A stretch of DNA of 64,000 bases from Prado023 sp963700475 (GTDB taxonomy: Bacteria; Actinomycetota; Actinomycetes; S36-B12; CAIYMF01). Of the stretch, positions 1 through 8,424 are shown piece by piece. The stretch's first letter is position 1. Each line of letters starts with the position of its first letter. A model generated the notes under the pieces. The model was given only the letters and a program-made list of their open reading frames with translations, had not been told where the DNA came from and did not search any database. The translations under genes and the position numbers were made by a program. Where the stretch lies: NCBI GenBank assembly GCA_963700475.1, contig CAVOXR010000010.1:62001-126000 (forward strand), in the 5' to 3' direction.

Positions 1-647
1 GGCTGTGGGCCCACGGCGCGGACGCAGCCGCGAACGAGTTGGCCGCCTCACACGGATTCCACCGCGTGCGCCGGCTCTGGCAGCTCCGGCGCTCCCTGTT
101 CGCGCCGCTGGACCCCGTCGACCTGCCGGCCGGGATCACGGTGCGCTCGTTCGACGCGCAACGCGACATCCATGACTGGCTGGCACTGAACGCCGCGGCG
201 TTCACCGAGCTGCCGGACCAGGGGGGCTGGACGCGCGCCGACCTCGAGCAGCGGATGTCCGAGCCGTGGTTCGACCCCGATGGGTTCCTGATTGCTGAGG
301 CCTCCGACGGTCGGCTGGTCGGCTTCCACTGGACCAAGGTGCACAGCCACGGCCACGGCCACCACCACATCGACGACGCCACGCACAGCCACGCGGGCGA
401 CGGCCGCGCGGTCGCCTCGGGACACGCCCACGAACCCATCGGCGAGGTCTACGTGGTCGGCGTGGACCCGTCAATGCGTGGGCGCGGGCTGGGACGAAGC
501 CTGACGCTGGCCGGCCTGCACCACCTGAGGCACCAGGGCCTGTCCGCGGCGCTGCTGTACGTGGATGCCGACAACACCGCCGCCATCTCGTTGTATCGGG
601 CGCTGGGGTTCGCTCCCTGGGACAGCGACACGCTGTTCCGTCGATAG
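1..647 (+). CDS. mshD: Mycothiol synthase MshD, C-terminal part (cut by window edge)
   Basis: The reading frame is open from base 3, so the start lies outside the window; the internal TTG at 39 is not a credible start. MshD acetylates Cys-GlcN-Ins with acetyl-CoA, the last step of mycothiol synthesis in the cytoplasm. Visible are the second GNAT domain with the acetyl-CoA loop (VVGVDPSMRGRGLG) and the family ending YRALGF. Odd: a His-rich insertion (bases about 340-438, ten His in about 31 residues) sits between the FHWTKV strand and the GEVYVVGV strand. The stop codon TAG overlaps a -10-like TAGACT for the next gene, ppk1. The assignment is confident from motif order; the role of the insertion is unknown. 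Confidence 0.9.
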   Translation, partial: LWAHGADAAANELAASHGFHRVRRLWQLRRSLFAPLDPVDLPAGITVRSFDAQRDIHDWLALNAAAFTELPDQGGWTRADLEQRMSEPWFDPDGFLIAEASDGRLVGFHWTKVHSHGHGHHHIDDATHSHAGDGRAVASGHAHEPIGEVYVVGVDPSMRGRGLGRSLTLAGLHHLRHQGLSAALLYVDADNTAAISLYRALGFAPWDSDTLFRR

Positions 648-650
648 ACT
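645..650 (+). promoter_or_regulatory. Putative -10 element for ppk1 overlapping the mshD stop
   Basis: TAGACT matches the actinobacterial TANNNT -10 hexamer and shares its TAG with the mshD stop codon. Transcription from it would give a leader of about 24 bases containing the ppk1 ribosome binding site. No clear -35 was seen. Confidence 0.4.
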
Positions 651-680
651 CGTCCGACACCGCACTGGGAGGAGGTTGCC

Positions 681-2831
681 GTGTCCGACACCGCGACCCA
701 GCCGTACGTGGACGAGCCGACGGAGCACGCCGCGGCCCTCGCCAGCCCCCGGGCCGTCACACCCCTGCCGGCCGACCGTTTCGCCGATCGTGAGCTGTCC
801 TGGCTGTCCTTCAACGAGCGGGTCCTCGAGCTGGCCGAGGACGACTCCCTGCCCCTGCTGGAGCGGGCCAAGTTCCTGGCCATCTTCGCCTCGAACCTCG
901 ACGAGTTCTTCATGGTCCGCGTCGCCGGGCTCAAGCGCCGCATCGACGCCGGGATCGCCGTGCGGGCGGCCAGCGGTCTCATGCCGCGCGACCTGCTCGA
1001 GCTGATCCTGAGCCGGACCCGCCTGCTGATGGACCGGCACGCGACCTGCTTCGGCGACTCGGTGCTCCCCGGCCTGCGGGCCGAGGGGATCCAGCTCCTG
1101 CGGTACAACCAGGCCACCGACGACGAGCGCGCGCTGCTCCAGCGGACGTTCGCCGAGAAGGTGTTCCCGGTCCTGACCCCGCTGGCCGTCGACCCGGCGC
1201 ACCCCTTCCCCTACATCTCCGGGCTGAGCCTCAACCTCGCCGTCGTCGTGCGCAACCCCGGCACCGGGACCGAGCTGTTCGCCCGGGTCAAGGTGCCCCA
1301 GAGCCTGCCGCGGTTCCTGCAGGTCGGACCCGAACGGTTCGTCCCCCTCGAGGACGTCATCGCCGCGAACCTGTCGGACCTCTTCCCCGGGATGGACATC
1401 CTCCAGCAGCACTCGTTCCGGGTCACCCGCAACGAGGACGTCGAGGTCGAGGAGGACGACGCCGAGAACCTGCTCAAGGCGCTCGAGCGTGAGCTCAACC
1501 GCCGCCGCTTCGGGCCGCCCGTCCGGCTCGAGGTGGAGCGCTCGATCGACCCGTACGTCCTCGAGCTGCTCGTCCGCGAGCTGGGCATCTCCGAGGAGGA
1601 GGTCTTCTCCCTCCCCGGGCCGCTGGACCTGACCGGCCTCTGGACGATCTACGGCCTGGATCGCGAGGGCCTCAAGGAGGCCAAGTTCCTGCCGAAGACC
1701 AGCCCGCAGCTGTCCGAGGTGGAGACCGCCGCACCGCCGGACGTCCTCGAGGCCATGCGCGACCACGATGTGCTGCTGCACCACCCCTACGACAGCTTCT
1801 CCACCAGCGTGCAGCGCTTCCTCGAGCAGGCGGCGGCAGACCCCAAGGTCCTGGCGATCAAGCAGACGCTCTACCGCACCTCGGGGGACTCCCCCATCGT
1901 CGATGCGCTGATCGATGCGGCCCAAGCGGGCAAGCAGGTGCTGGCCCTCGTCGAGATCAAGGCCCGCTTCGACGAGCGGGCCAACATCTCCTGGGCGCGC
2001 AAGCTCGAGCGCCAGGGCGTGCACGTGGTCTACGGGCTGGTGGGCCTCAAGACCCACTGCAAGCTGAGCATGGTGGTGCGCGACGACGGCGAGCGACTGC
2101 GCCGCTACGTTCACATCGGAACCGGGAACTACCACCCGAAGACCGCGCGGCTGTACGAGGACATGGGCCTGCTCACGACCGACCCGGCCGTCGGCGAGGA
2201 CGTCTCCAACGTGTTCAACGTGCTGTCCGGCTACTCGATGAACACCACGTACAACCGGCTGCTGGTCGCGCCGCATTCGATCCGCACCGGCCTGGTCGAG
2301 CGGATCGATCGGGAGGTCGCCCACCACCGGGCCGGCCGCCCAGCCCGGGTGCGCTTCAAGTGCAACTCGATCGTCGACGAGGGCATCATCGATGCCCTGT
2401 ACCGGGCCTCGCAGTCAGGGGTCCCTGTTGACATCTGGGTCCGCGGCATCTGCGCAGTGCGGCCGGGGGTGCCGGGCCTGAGCGACAACATCCGCGTGCA
2501 CTCGGTGCTGGGTCGGTTCCTCGAGCACAGCCGGGCCTACGAGTTCGCCAATGGCGGCGAGACGGAGACCTGGATCGGTTCGGCGGACCTCATGCACCGC
2601 AATCTCGACCGACGCGTCGAGGTGCTCGTGCGCCTGGGCGCCGAGCACGCCGCACAGGTCTCGGCGCTGATCGACATGGGCTTCGACGACTCCACCAAGG
2701 CCTGGATCGGCCAGCCCGACGGCAGTTGGACCCCGCACATCACCGACGCGCACGGCACGGCATGTCGTGACCTCCAGGAGCACCTGATCGAGGTCCGGGC
2801 CGCCCGACCCCGGCGCACGCCGGCGGGCTGA
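681..2831 (+). CDS. ppk1: Polyphosphate kinase 1
   Basis: 716 residues, the usual Ppk1 length. It transfers the gamma-phosphate of ATP reversibly onto inorganic polyphosphate. The GTG start at 681 is chosen because GGGAGGAGG lies just upstream and the next residues lead into the conserved RELSWLSFNERVLE segment. The phospho-accepting His is His459 in GLKTHCKL; the second conserved His is His478 in HIGTGNYHPKT, followed by the C2 domain motif SADLMHRNLDRRVEV. It heads a probable operon with the CHAD and mutT1 genes and faces the pst operon, which fits storage of imported phosphate. Nothing is missing. Confidence 0.97.
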   Translation: MSDTATQPYVDEPTEHAAALASPRAVTPLPADRFADRELSWLSFNERVLELAEDDSLPLLERAKFLAIFASNLDEFFMVRVAGLKRRIDAGIAVRAASGLMPRDLLELILSRTRLLMDRHATCFGDSVLPGLRAEGIQLLRYNQATDDERALLQRTFAEKVFPVLTPLAVDPAHPFPYISGLSLNLAVVVRNPGTGTELFARVKVPQSLPRFLQVGPERFVPLEDVIAANLSDLFPGMDILQQHSFRVTRNEDVEVEEDDAENLLKALERELNRRRFGPPVRLEVERSIDPYVLELLVRELGISEEEVFSLPGPLDLTGLWTIYGLDREGLKEAKFLPKTSPQLSEVETAAPPDVLEAMRDHDVLLHHPYDSFSTSVQRFLEQAAADPKVLAIKQTLYRTSGDSPIVDALIDAAQAGKQVLALVEIKARFDERANISWARKLERQGVHVVYGLVGLKTHCKLSMVVRDDGERLRRYVHIGTGNYHPKTARLYEDMGLLTTDPAVGEDVSNVFNVLSGYSMNTTYNRLLVAPHSIRTGLVERIDREVAHHRAGRPARVRFKCNSIVDEGIIDALYRASQSGVPVDIWVRGICAVRPGVPGLSDNIRVHSVLGRFLEHSRAYEFANGGETETWIGSADLMHRNLDRRVEVLVRLGAEHAAQVSALIDMGFDDSTKAWIGQPDGSWTPHITDAHGTACRDLQEHLIEVRAARPRRTPAG

Positions 2832-2898
2832 TGAGTCGTTCACCTTCGAGTGACATGCTGGCCCCCCGAGCACTGACACGCACAACTGGAAGGCCGAC

Positions 2899-4449
2899 GT
2901 GAGCGAGTCCTCGACCACCGAACGGGCAGTGGAGCGCAAGCTGCGCGTCCATGCCCTGTTCCGCATGCCCGACCTCGTGGGGCTGGTCCCCGGCCTGGCG
3001 GGCAGCACCGTCGACACGGGCATCGCGCGGGTCGACCGGCGCCCAGCCGTGCAGGTGCGCGCGGTCTACCACGACACCGAGGACCTGCGCCTGATCCGGT
3101 GGGGCGTGACACTGTGCCGCCGCGCCGGGGGCGCCGACGAGGGATGGCACCTGACGATGCCGGCCGAGGGTTCCGCGGCCAGTGGCGACGACGAGATGCG
3201 CCTGCCCCTGGACGCCGGCGAGCCGGGCCAGGTCCCCCACCAGATGGCCGACGTGGTCACGGCCCTGGCGCGCCGCAACCCGCTGCTGCCCGTCGCCACG
3301 CTGCACACCCAGCGGACCGCCCACGTCCTCTACGACAGCGGCGACAAGCCCGTGGCCGAGCTCGTGGATGACGTCGTGTCGATCATGGACGGCGAGGTCG
3401 TGGCCGGTCGATTCCGCGAGTTGCAGATCAGGTCCCTCGGGTCTGATCCGGGCGCGCTGGATCCGGTGATCGACCTCCTGCTGGCACATGGGGCGATGCC
3501 CGGCACCGCCTCGAACGCGGGCAGCGCACTGGGGCCGGCGGCAAAGGCCGACCCAGACGTGGCCGAGCCGTCGCCCGTCGGTCCGGACGACCCAGCCGGC
3601 GACGCCGTGCACGCCCACCTGCTCACGCACGTGCGGCGCTTCCTGGTGCAGGACATGCGGGTCCGGCGCGACCTGCCCGACTCGGTGCACCAGATGCGCG
3701 TGGCGGCGAGGCGACTGCGCAGCGGCCTTCGCGTGTTCTCCCCCCTGGTCGACCCCGACTGGTCGCGCCACCTGCGCGACGAGCTCGGCTGGGCGGCCTC
3801 GGAGCTCGGCCTGAGCCGCGACTCCGAGGTGCTGCTCGCCCGGCTCGATGCCCACGCCGACGAGCTCGGCGATGCTGATGCCGCCACGATCCACGCCCAC
3901 GTCGACCCGTTGATGCAGGCCAAGGTCGACGCCGGACGCGCCGAGGCCCTGGAGGCGATGCGCTCAGAGCGCCACCTCGCCCTGCTCGACGCCCTCGTGG
4001 ACGCCGCCGCCAACCCGCAGCTGAGCGAGGCGGCGGCAGCACCGGGCCGCGAGGCCCTTCCGCCGCTGTTCGACAAGTCCTGGCGCAAGCTGGCCCGCGA
4101 GGTCAAGGCGCTCACGCTCGACGGCCCGTCGGACGAGTGGCACGAGACCCGGATCACCGCGAAACGGGCGCGCTACGCCGCTGAGGCGCTCGTCCCGGTC
4201 TTCGGCGCACCGGCCAAGGGCCTGGCGACATCGCTGAGCAACGTCACGGAGCAGCTCGGCGAGCACCAGGACGCGTCCATCGCCCAGGAGACATGCCGGG
4301 AGCTCGCCGAGCACTTCGACGGTCCCACCGGGTTCTCCCTGGGGTTACTGCATGCCTACGAGGTGGAGTGCGAGCTGATTGCGCGCATCCGGATGAAGGA
4401 GCAATGGCCGGCGGTCCGGGGCCTGCGCAAGCAGACGCGCCTGGGGTAG
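2899..4449 (+). CDS. CYTH-CHAD domain protein (polyphosphate-associated)
   Basis: 516 residues from a GTG with GGAAGG upstream. The N-terminal ~200 residues look like a CYTH (triphosphate tunnel) domain beginning ERKLRVH, an ExExK-like start; residues ~230-510 form a CHAD domain with the conserved HQMRVAARRLRSGLRVF helix and a second helical half (HETRITAKRARYAAEAL). CHAD domains are known to bind polyphosphate and CYTH domains to act on triphosphates or polyphosphate. Its place directly after ppk1 supports a role in polyphosphate turnover or granule organisation, which is inference. It ends 4 bases before mutT1, so the two are probably co-translated. Confidence 0.9.
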   Translation: MSESSTTERAVERKLRVHALFRMPDLVGLVPGLAGSTVDTGIARVDRRPAVQVRAVYHDTEDLRLIRWGVTLCRRAGGADEGWHLTMPAEGSAASGDDEMRLPLDAGEPGQVPHQMADVVTALARRNPLLPVATLHTQRTAHVLYDSGDKPVAELVDDVVSIMDGEVVAGRFRELQIRSLGSDPGALDPVIDLLLAHGAMPGTASNAGSALGPAAKADPDVAEPSPVGPDDPAGDAVHAHLLTHVRRFLVQDMRVRRDLPDSVHQMRVAARRLRSGLRVFSPLVDPDWSRHLRDELGWAASELGLSRDSEVLLARLDAHADELGDADAATIHAHVDPLMQAKVDAGRAEALEAMRSERHLALLDALVDAAANPQLSEAAAAPGREALPPLFDKSWRKLAREVKALTLDGPSDEWHETRITAKRARYAAEALVPVFGAPAKGLATSLSNVTEQLGEHQDASIAQETCRELAEHFDGPTGFSLGLLHAYEVECELIARIRMKEQWPAVRGLRKQTRLG

Positions 4450-4453
4450 TGAC

Positions 4454-5392
4454 ATGTCCAGCGCATCGCATGACGTGATACGCGCCGCTGGGGTCGTGCT
4501 GACCCGGGGTGTGGGCAAGGACCTTGAGGTCGCCGTGATCCACCGGCGCCGCAGGCGTGACTGGTCGCTGCCCAAGGGCAAGTTCGAGGCCGGGGAGCAC
4601 GCTATCGAGACCGCCGTGCGCGAGACCGTCGAGGAGACCGGATTCACGCCGGTCCTCGACGTGCCGCTGCCCACCCAGCACTACCGCGTCGACGGCGCGC
4701 CGAAGACCGTCGAGTACTGGCGGGCGAGCGTGGTTCGCGGTGAGTTCGTGGAGAACAAGGAGGTCGATCGACTGCGCTGGCTGCGCCCCAAGGAGGCCGC
4801 CGCCGTGATGACCTACCCGCGCGACGGCCAGCTGATCGCGCTGGCCACCAGGACCCCACCCACGATCCCCTTCGTCCTGCTGCGACACACCAGCGCGGAG
4901 AAGCGGGTGGACTGGACCCAGCGCACCGGACGTGACCGCGCGGACCCCGCCCGGGGCCTGCTCGCCCATGGTGAGTGGGAGGCGACCCGGCTGATCCCCC
5001 TGCTCGAGGCTTTCGGTATCAGGCACCTTCACTCGTCGGCCGCCGAGCGCTGCCTGGCCACCCTGCGCCCGGCCGCTGCCGCCCTCGGGTCCGGGATCCG
5101 CCTGGAGCCCACGATCAGCGAGGACGACTTCCTCCTCGACCCCGGACCGGGCGTGAGCCGCACGATCGAGATGTTCAACCAGCCCTGGCCCACCGTCCTG
5201 TGCTCCCACCGACCGGTGATCCCCACCCAGCTCGACGCCCTGCGCTCAGCCGCCGGCGGGCCGAAGTTCCTCCATCGGGTCGCCCCGGGCGGCTTCTTCG
5301 TGTTCCACCGCACGTGGGTCAACCGCCCCACCGACGAGACGGTCCGCACGGTCGCCGCCGAGCAGCACGACCTGCCGCCGGCGCACAGCTGA
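4454..5392 (+). CDS. mutT1: MutT1-type Nudix hydrolase with C-terminal histidine phosphatase domain
   Basis: 312 residues. The N-terminal half has a full Nudix box (GKFEAGEHAIETAVRETVEE then TGF, about residues 41-63). The C-terminal half resembles a histidine phosphatase, with its RHG-like motif reading LLRHTSAEK near residue 142. This two-domain build is that of mycobacterial MutT1, which hydrolyses 8-oxo-dGTP and related nucleotides and diadenosine polyphosphates. The ATG at 4454 follows the previous stop by four bases. ppk1-mutT1 proximity is also seen in mycobacteria. Substrate here is inferred from the family. Confidence 0.9.
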   Translation: MSSASHDVIRAAGVVLTRGVGKDLEVAVIHRRRRRDWSLPKGKFEAGEHAIETAVRETVEETGFTPVLDVPLPTQHYRVDGAPKTVEYWRASVVRGEFVENKEVDRLRWLRPKEAAAVMTYPRDGQLIALATRTPPTIPFVLLRHTSAEKRVDWTQRTGRDRADPARGLLAHGEWEATRLIPLLEAFGIRHLHSSAAERCLATLRPAAAALGSGIRLEPTISEDDFLLDPGPGVSRTIEMFNQPWPTVLCSHRPVIPTQLDALRSAAGGPKFLHRVAPGGFFVFHRTWVNRPTDETVRTVAAEQHDLPPAHS

Positions 5393-5490
5393 CGCCCGCC
5401 CCGGGATCACGTTCGATCCGCTGGCCGCCCGATCGGATCCTGTCGGATCTCGACGAACACGATCAGCTCGAACCCGACCCGATCCGTGGG

Positions 5491-5506
5491 GGCGCTGTGG
5501 AGCGCC
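5491..5506 (-). terminator. Short hairpin after pstB
   Basis: GGCGCT-GTGG-AGCGCC forms a perfect 6-bp stem with a 4-base loop just past the pstB stop, between convergent mutT1 and pstB. There is no T-run. It may serve both directions; the stem is short, so confidence is low. Confidence 0.35.
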
Positions 5507-5508
5507 GA

Positions 5509-6288
5509 TCAGCCGAAGCGGCCGGAGATGTAGTCCTCGGTGGCGGTCTCCTTGGGACGGGAGAAGATCTCCGAGGTCGCGCCCATCTCGACCAGACGGC
5601 CGGGCTGGCCCACTCCGGCGAGGTTGAAGAAGCCGGTCGTGTCCGAGACCCGTCCGGCCTGCTGCATGTTGTGGGTCACGATGATGATCGTGTACTGCTC
5701 GACGAGCTCACGGATGAGGTCCTCGATCGCCAGTGTGGAGATCGGGTCAAGCGCCGAGCACGGCTCGTCCATCAGCAGCACCTGGGGCTTGACGGCGATC
5801 GCCCGGGCGATGCACAGCCGCTGCTGCTGGCCTCCGGAGAGCCCGGATCCCGGCTTCGCCAGGCGATCCTTGACCTCCTCCCAGAGGTTGGCCCCGCGCA
5901 GCGACTCCTCGACGATCGCCTCCGCGTCGGACTTGCTCAACCGACCACCAGCCAGGCGCACGCCGGCCAGGACGTTCTCGGCGATGGACATGGTGGGGAA
6001 TGGGTTGGGCCGCTGGAACACCATGCCGATGGTCCGCCGGACGTTGACGGGGTCGACACCCGCACCGTAGATGTCCTCGTCATCGAGGAGCACGGACCCC
6101 TTGACATACGCCCGCGGGATCACCTCGTGCATCCGGTTGATCGTGCGGAGCACGGTCGACTTGCCACAGCCCGAGGGCCCGATGAACGCGGTCACGGAGT
6201 TGGCGTGGACCGTGAGGGACACCCCCTCCACGGCCTTGAAGTCGCCGTAGAAGATGTCCACGTCCTGCATGGTGATGGACTTGCTCAT
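5509..6288 (-). CDS. pstB: Phosphate ABC transporter ATP-binding protein PstB
   Basis: 259 residues, normal length. It is the cytoplasmic ATPase of the high-affinity phosphate importer. Visible are Walker A GPSGCGKST (about 37-45), the LSGGQQQRLCIARA signature and Walker B VLLMDEPCSALDP, plus the PstB-specific start (MQDVDIFYGDFKAVEGV) and YISGRFG ending. It is last in the pstSCAB order, 10 bases after the pstA stop, so it is co-transcribed. No phoU follows in this window. Confidence 0.97.
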   Translation of the reverse strand: MSKSITMQDVDIFYGDFKAVEGVSLTVHANSVTAFIGPSGCGKSTVLRTINRMHEVIPRAYVKGSVLLDDEDIYGAGVDPVNVRRTIGMVFQRPNPFPTMSIAENVLAGVRLAGGRLSKSDAEAIVEESLRGANLWEEVKDRLAKPGSGLSGGQQQRLCIARAIAVKPQVLLMDEPCSALDPISTLAIEDLIRELVEQYTIIIVTHNMQQAGRVSDTTGFFNLAGVGQPGRLVEMGATSEIFSRPKETATEDYISGRFG

Positions 6289-6298
6289 GGTCGCTGGG

Positions 6299-7354
6299 TC
6301 ATCCCTTCGGTGCGAAGCGGTTCGCGAGCAGCTTCGCGATGATGTAGAAGAACATGATCAGGGTGATCAGGACCAGGGCGCCGGCCCAGGCCCGGTCCAC
6401 GGAGGCCTGGGTGCCGCTCGTGATCTGGTCCCAGATGAACGTCGGCAGCGCCGCCTGCGGGCCGGAGAACGGGTTGTTGTTGTAGCTCTGGGTCAGGAAC
6501 GTCGTGAGCAGCAGAGGCGCGGTCTCCCCGGCCACGCGGGCCACAGCCAGCATCGCTCCGGTGACGATGCCGGCCAACGAGGTCGGTAGCACCACCTTGA
6601 GGACCGTCCGCCACTTGGGCACGCCCAGGGCGTAGGACGCCTCGCGCAGGTCGTTCGGGACGATCCGCAGCATCTCCTCGGATGTGCGGATGATGACCGG
6701 AAGCATGAGGATCGCCAGGGCCAGGGCAGCTGCGAACCCGGAACGCTCGAGGCCAAGGCCCAGGACGAGGGCCGTGAAGATGAACAGACCCGACACGATC
6801 GAGGGGATACCGGTCATCACGTCGACGAAGAAGGAGATCCAGCGGGCCAGCCGGCCCCGGCCGTACTCGACCAGGAAGATGGCGGCGAGGATCCCCACGG
6901 GCACGGCGAACATGGCCGCAAGGGCGACCTGCTCGAGCGTGCCCACGATCGCGTGGCCAGCGCCGCCCCCAGGGTTGCGCGGGCTGACGTTGCGCATGGA
7001 GTTCACCAGGAACCCCCAGCTCATCACCTTCAGGCCCTTGGCCATGACGGTGAAGAGCACGGAGATCAGCGGGACGATCGCGATCACGAAGGTGGAGTAG
7101 ACGAACGTCGTGGCCAGCCGATCGACCGCGTGGCGTCGCCCCTCGACTGCGAAGCTCCAGATGGACTGGATGACCATGAACGTCAGCGCGGCGACGAGGG
7201 TGGTGCCGAACCATCCCGCGAGGCCGGTGGACACGTTCAGGGCCATGGCCACGACCACGGAGCCGGCGAGGACGACGCCCGGCGCCCAACGCGGAAGGGT
7301 GCCACCGACCAGCGAGCTGTGGGCGGTCGCGCGAGTGTCCATGGTGGTCGTCAT
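6299..7354 (-). CDS. pstA: Phosphate ABC transporter permease PstA
   Basis: 351 residues with a long N-terminal lead and about six membrane segments. The inner-membrane permease EAA loop is visible near the C-terminal third (ALGVPKWRTVLKVVLP, then GAMLAVARVAGETAPLLL). It pairs with PstC to form the phosphate channel. The ATG at 7354 is one base from the pstC stop, indicating translational coupling. Homology class is clear; only the exact N-terminus is uncertain. Confidence 0.95.
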   Translation of the reverse strand: MTTTMDTRATAHSSLVGGTLPRWAPGVVLAGSVVVAMALNVSTGLAGWFGTTLVAALTFMVIQSIWSFAVEGRRHAVDRLATTFVYSTFVIAIVPLISVLFTVMAKGLKVMSWGFLVNSMRNVSPRNPGGGAGHAIVGTLEQVALAAMFAVPVGILAAIFLVEYGRGRLARWISFFVDVMTGIPSIVSGLFIFTALVLGLGLERSGFAAALALAILMLPVIIRTSEEMLRIVPNDLREASYALGVPKWRTVLKVVLPTSLAGIVTGAMLAVARVAGETAPLLLTTFLTQSYNNNPFSGPQAALPTFIWDQITSGTQASVDRAWAGALVLITLIMFFYIIAKLLANRFAPKG

Positions 7355-7355
7355 G

Positions 7356-8327
7356 TCAGTTCGCCCCCGAGAACTCCGAGCGCCTGGCGATGATCCACCG
7401 GGCGATCATGTTGACGCTGAGGGTCAGGAAGAAGAGCACGAGGCCGCTGGCGATGAGGGCGGACAGACCGTTGGAGCCGGCCTCGTTCCACTTCAGGGCG
7501 ATGTTGGCCGCGAACGTGTTGCCACCTGGTTCGGTCAGGTGGATGTTGACCGTGAAGGCAGCCGACAGGATCAGGGCGACCGCGATCGTCTCGCCGAGTG
7601 CACGGCCCAGCCCCAGCATGGCCGCCGAGATCATGCCCGGCTTGGCGAACGGGAACACGGCCATGCGCACCATCTCCCAGCGGGTGGCACCCAGGGCCAG
7701 CGCAGCCTCCTTGTGCCCGGGCGGGACCTGGAGCACCACTTCGCGGCTCACGGCCGCCACGGTGGGCAGGATCATGATGGCCAACACCAATGAGGCGATG
7801 AACAGGCTCTTGCCGTAGAGGTCGAGCGTGTTCTTGAAGACAACCGTCCACCCGAGGTAGTCGTTCATCCAGCGCTGGACGCCCTCGCTGCTGGCCATCA
7901 GCACCTGAAGGCCCCACAGGCCGAAGATGATCGAGGGCACGGCCGCGAGCAGGTCGGTGATGAAGGCCAGGGCCGACGCCAGGCGACGCGGGGCGTACAG
8001 GACGATGAACAGCGCGATCCCGATCCCGACGGGAACCGCCAGCAGCATGGCGATCGACGCCGATACCAGGGTCCCGAAGAGCAGGGCCGCGATCCCGAAC
8101 ACCGGCGGGTTCCCATCCGGGTTCCAGGACTGCTCGGTGAGGAAGTTGCCCGTGTTGTTGATCAGCGCCGGCATCGCGCGCCAGACGAGGAACACGGCGA
8201 TGGCGGCCATGATGACCAGCACGGTGATGCCGGCGTACTTCGACACGCCCCCGAACACGCGATCACCCCGCCGAACGCTGGCTCCACTGATGGGTGAGGC
8301 GGCAGCGATGGGCGGGGCGTCGGCCAT
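7356..8327 (-). CDS. pstC: Phosphate ABC transporter permease PstC
   Basis: 323 residues with six predicted membrane helices. The EAA loop reads ALGATRWEMVRMAVFPFAK, followed by AMLGLGRALGET, typical of PstC. It forms the translocation path with PstA. It follows pstS after 97 bases that contain a strong hairpin, so its expression may be lower than that of pstS. Confidence 0.95.
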   Translation of the reverse strand: MADAPPIAAASPISGASVRRGDRVFGGVSKYAGITVLVIMAAIAVFLVWRAMPALINNTGNFLTEQSWNPDGNPPVFGIAALLFGTLVSASIAMLLAVPVGIGIALFIVLYAPRRLASALAFITDLLAAVPSIIFGLWGLQVLMASSEGVQRWMNDYLGWTVVFKNTLDLYGKSLFIASLVLAIMILPTVAAVSREVVLQVPPGHKEAALALGATRWEMVRMAVFPFAKPGMISAAMLGLGRALGETIAVALILSAAFTVNIHLTEPGGNTFAANIALKWNEAGSNGLSALIASGLVLFFLTLSVNMIARWIIARRSEFSGAN

Positions 8328-8365
8328 GTCTCTTCTCGTCTCGTGTCGGTTCGAGCGTCAGGCTA

Positions 8366-8417
8366 GAGGATCCGAACGGGGCACGCCGCCGTGGGGCGCA
8401 CGCCCGCTCGGATCCTC
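8366..8417 (-). terminator. Intercistronic hairpin between pstS and pstC
   Basis: GAGGATCCGA at 8366-8375 and TCGGATCCTC at 8408-8417 are perfect inverse copies; pairing extends by about five more bases (8376-8380 with 8403-8407, one mismatch), leaving a 22-base loop. There is no T-run. Such hairpins in pst operons can attenuate read-through or protect the pstS message, giving excess binding protein; that role is inferred. Confidence 0.6.
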
Positions 8418-8424
8418 CGGCGGG

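Noticed and set aside
471..2327. 618-residue open frame antisense to ppk1
   Set aside because: High-GC genes often leave the opposite strand open; its translation is Val/Gly/Arg/His-rich low complexity and ppk1 on the + strand is certain.
2838..2844. GTTCACC between ppk1 and the CHAD gene as a PHO box
   Set aside because: Only one unit matches; the position 11 bases on reads AGTGACA. A single 7-mer is not evidence.
4975..6342. 455-residue + strand frame across mutT1 and pstB
   Set aside because: It is a shadow frame: it crosses the end of a sure + strand gene in another frame and lies antisense to pstB.
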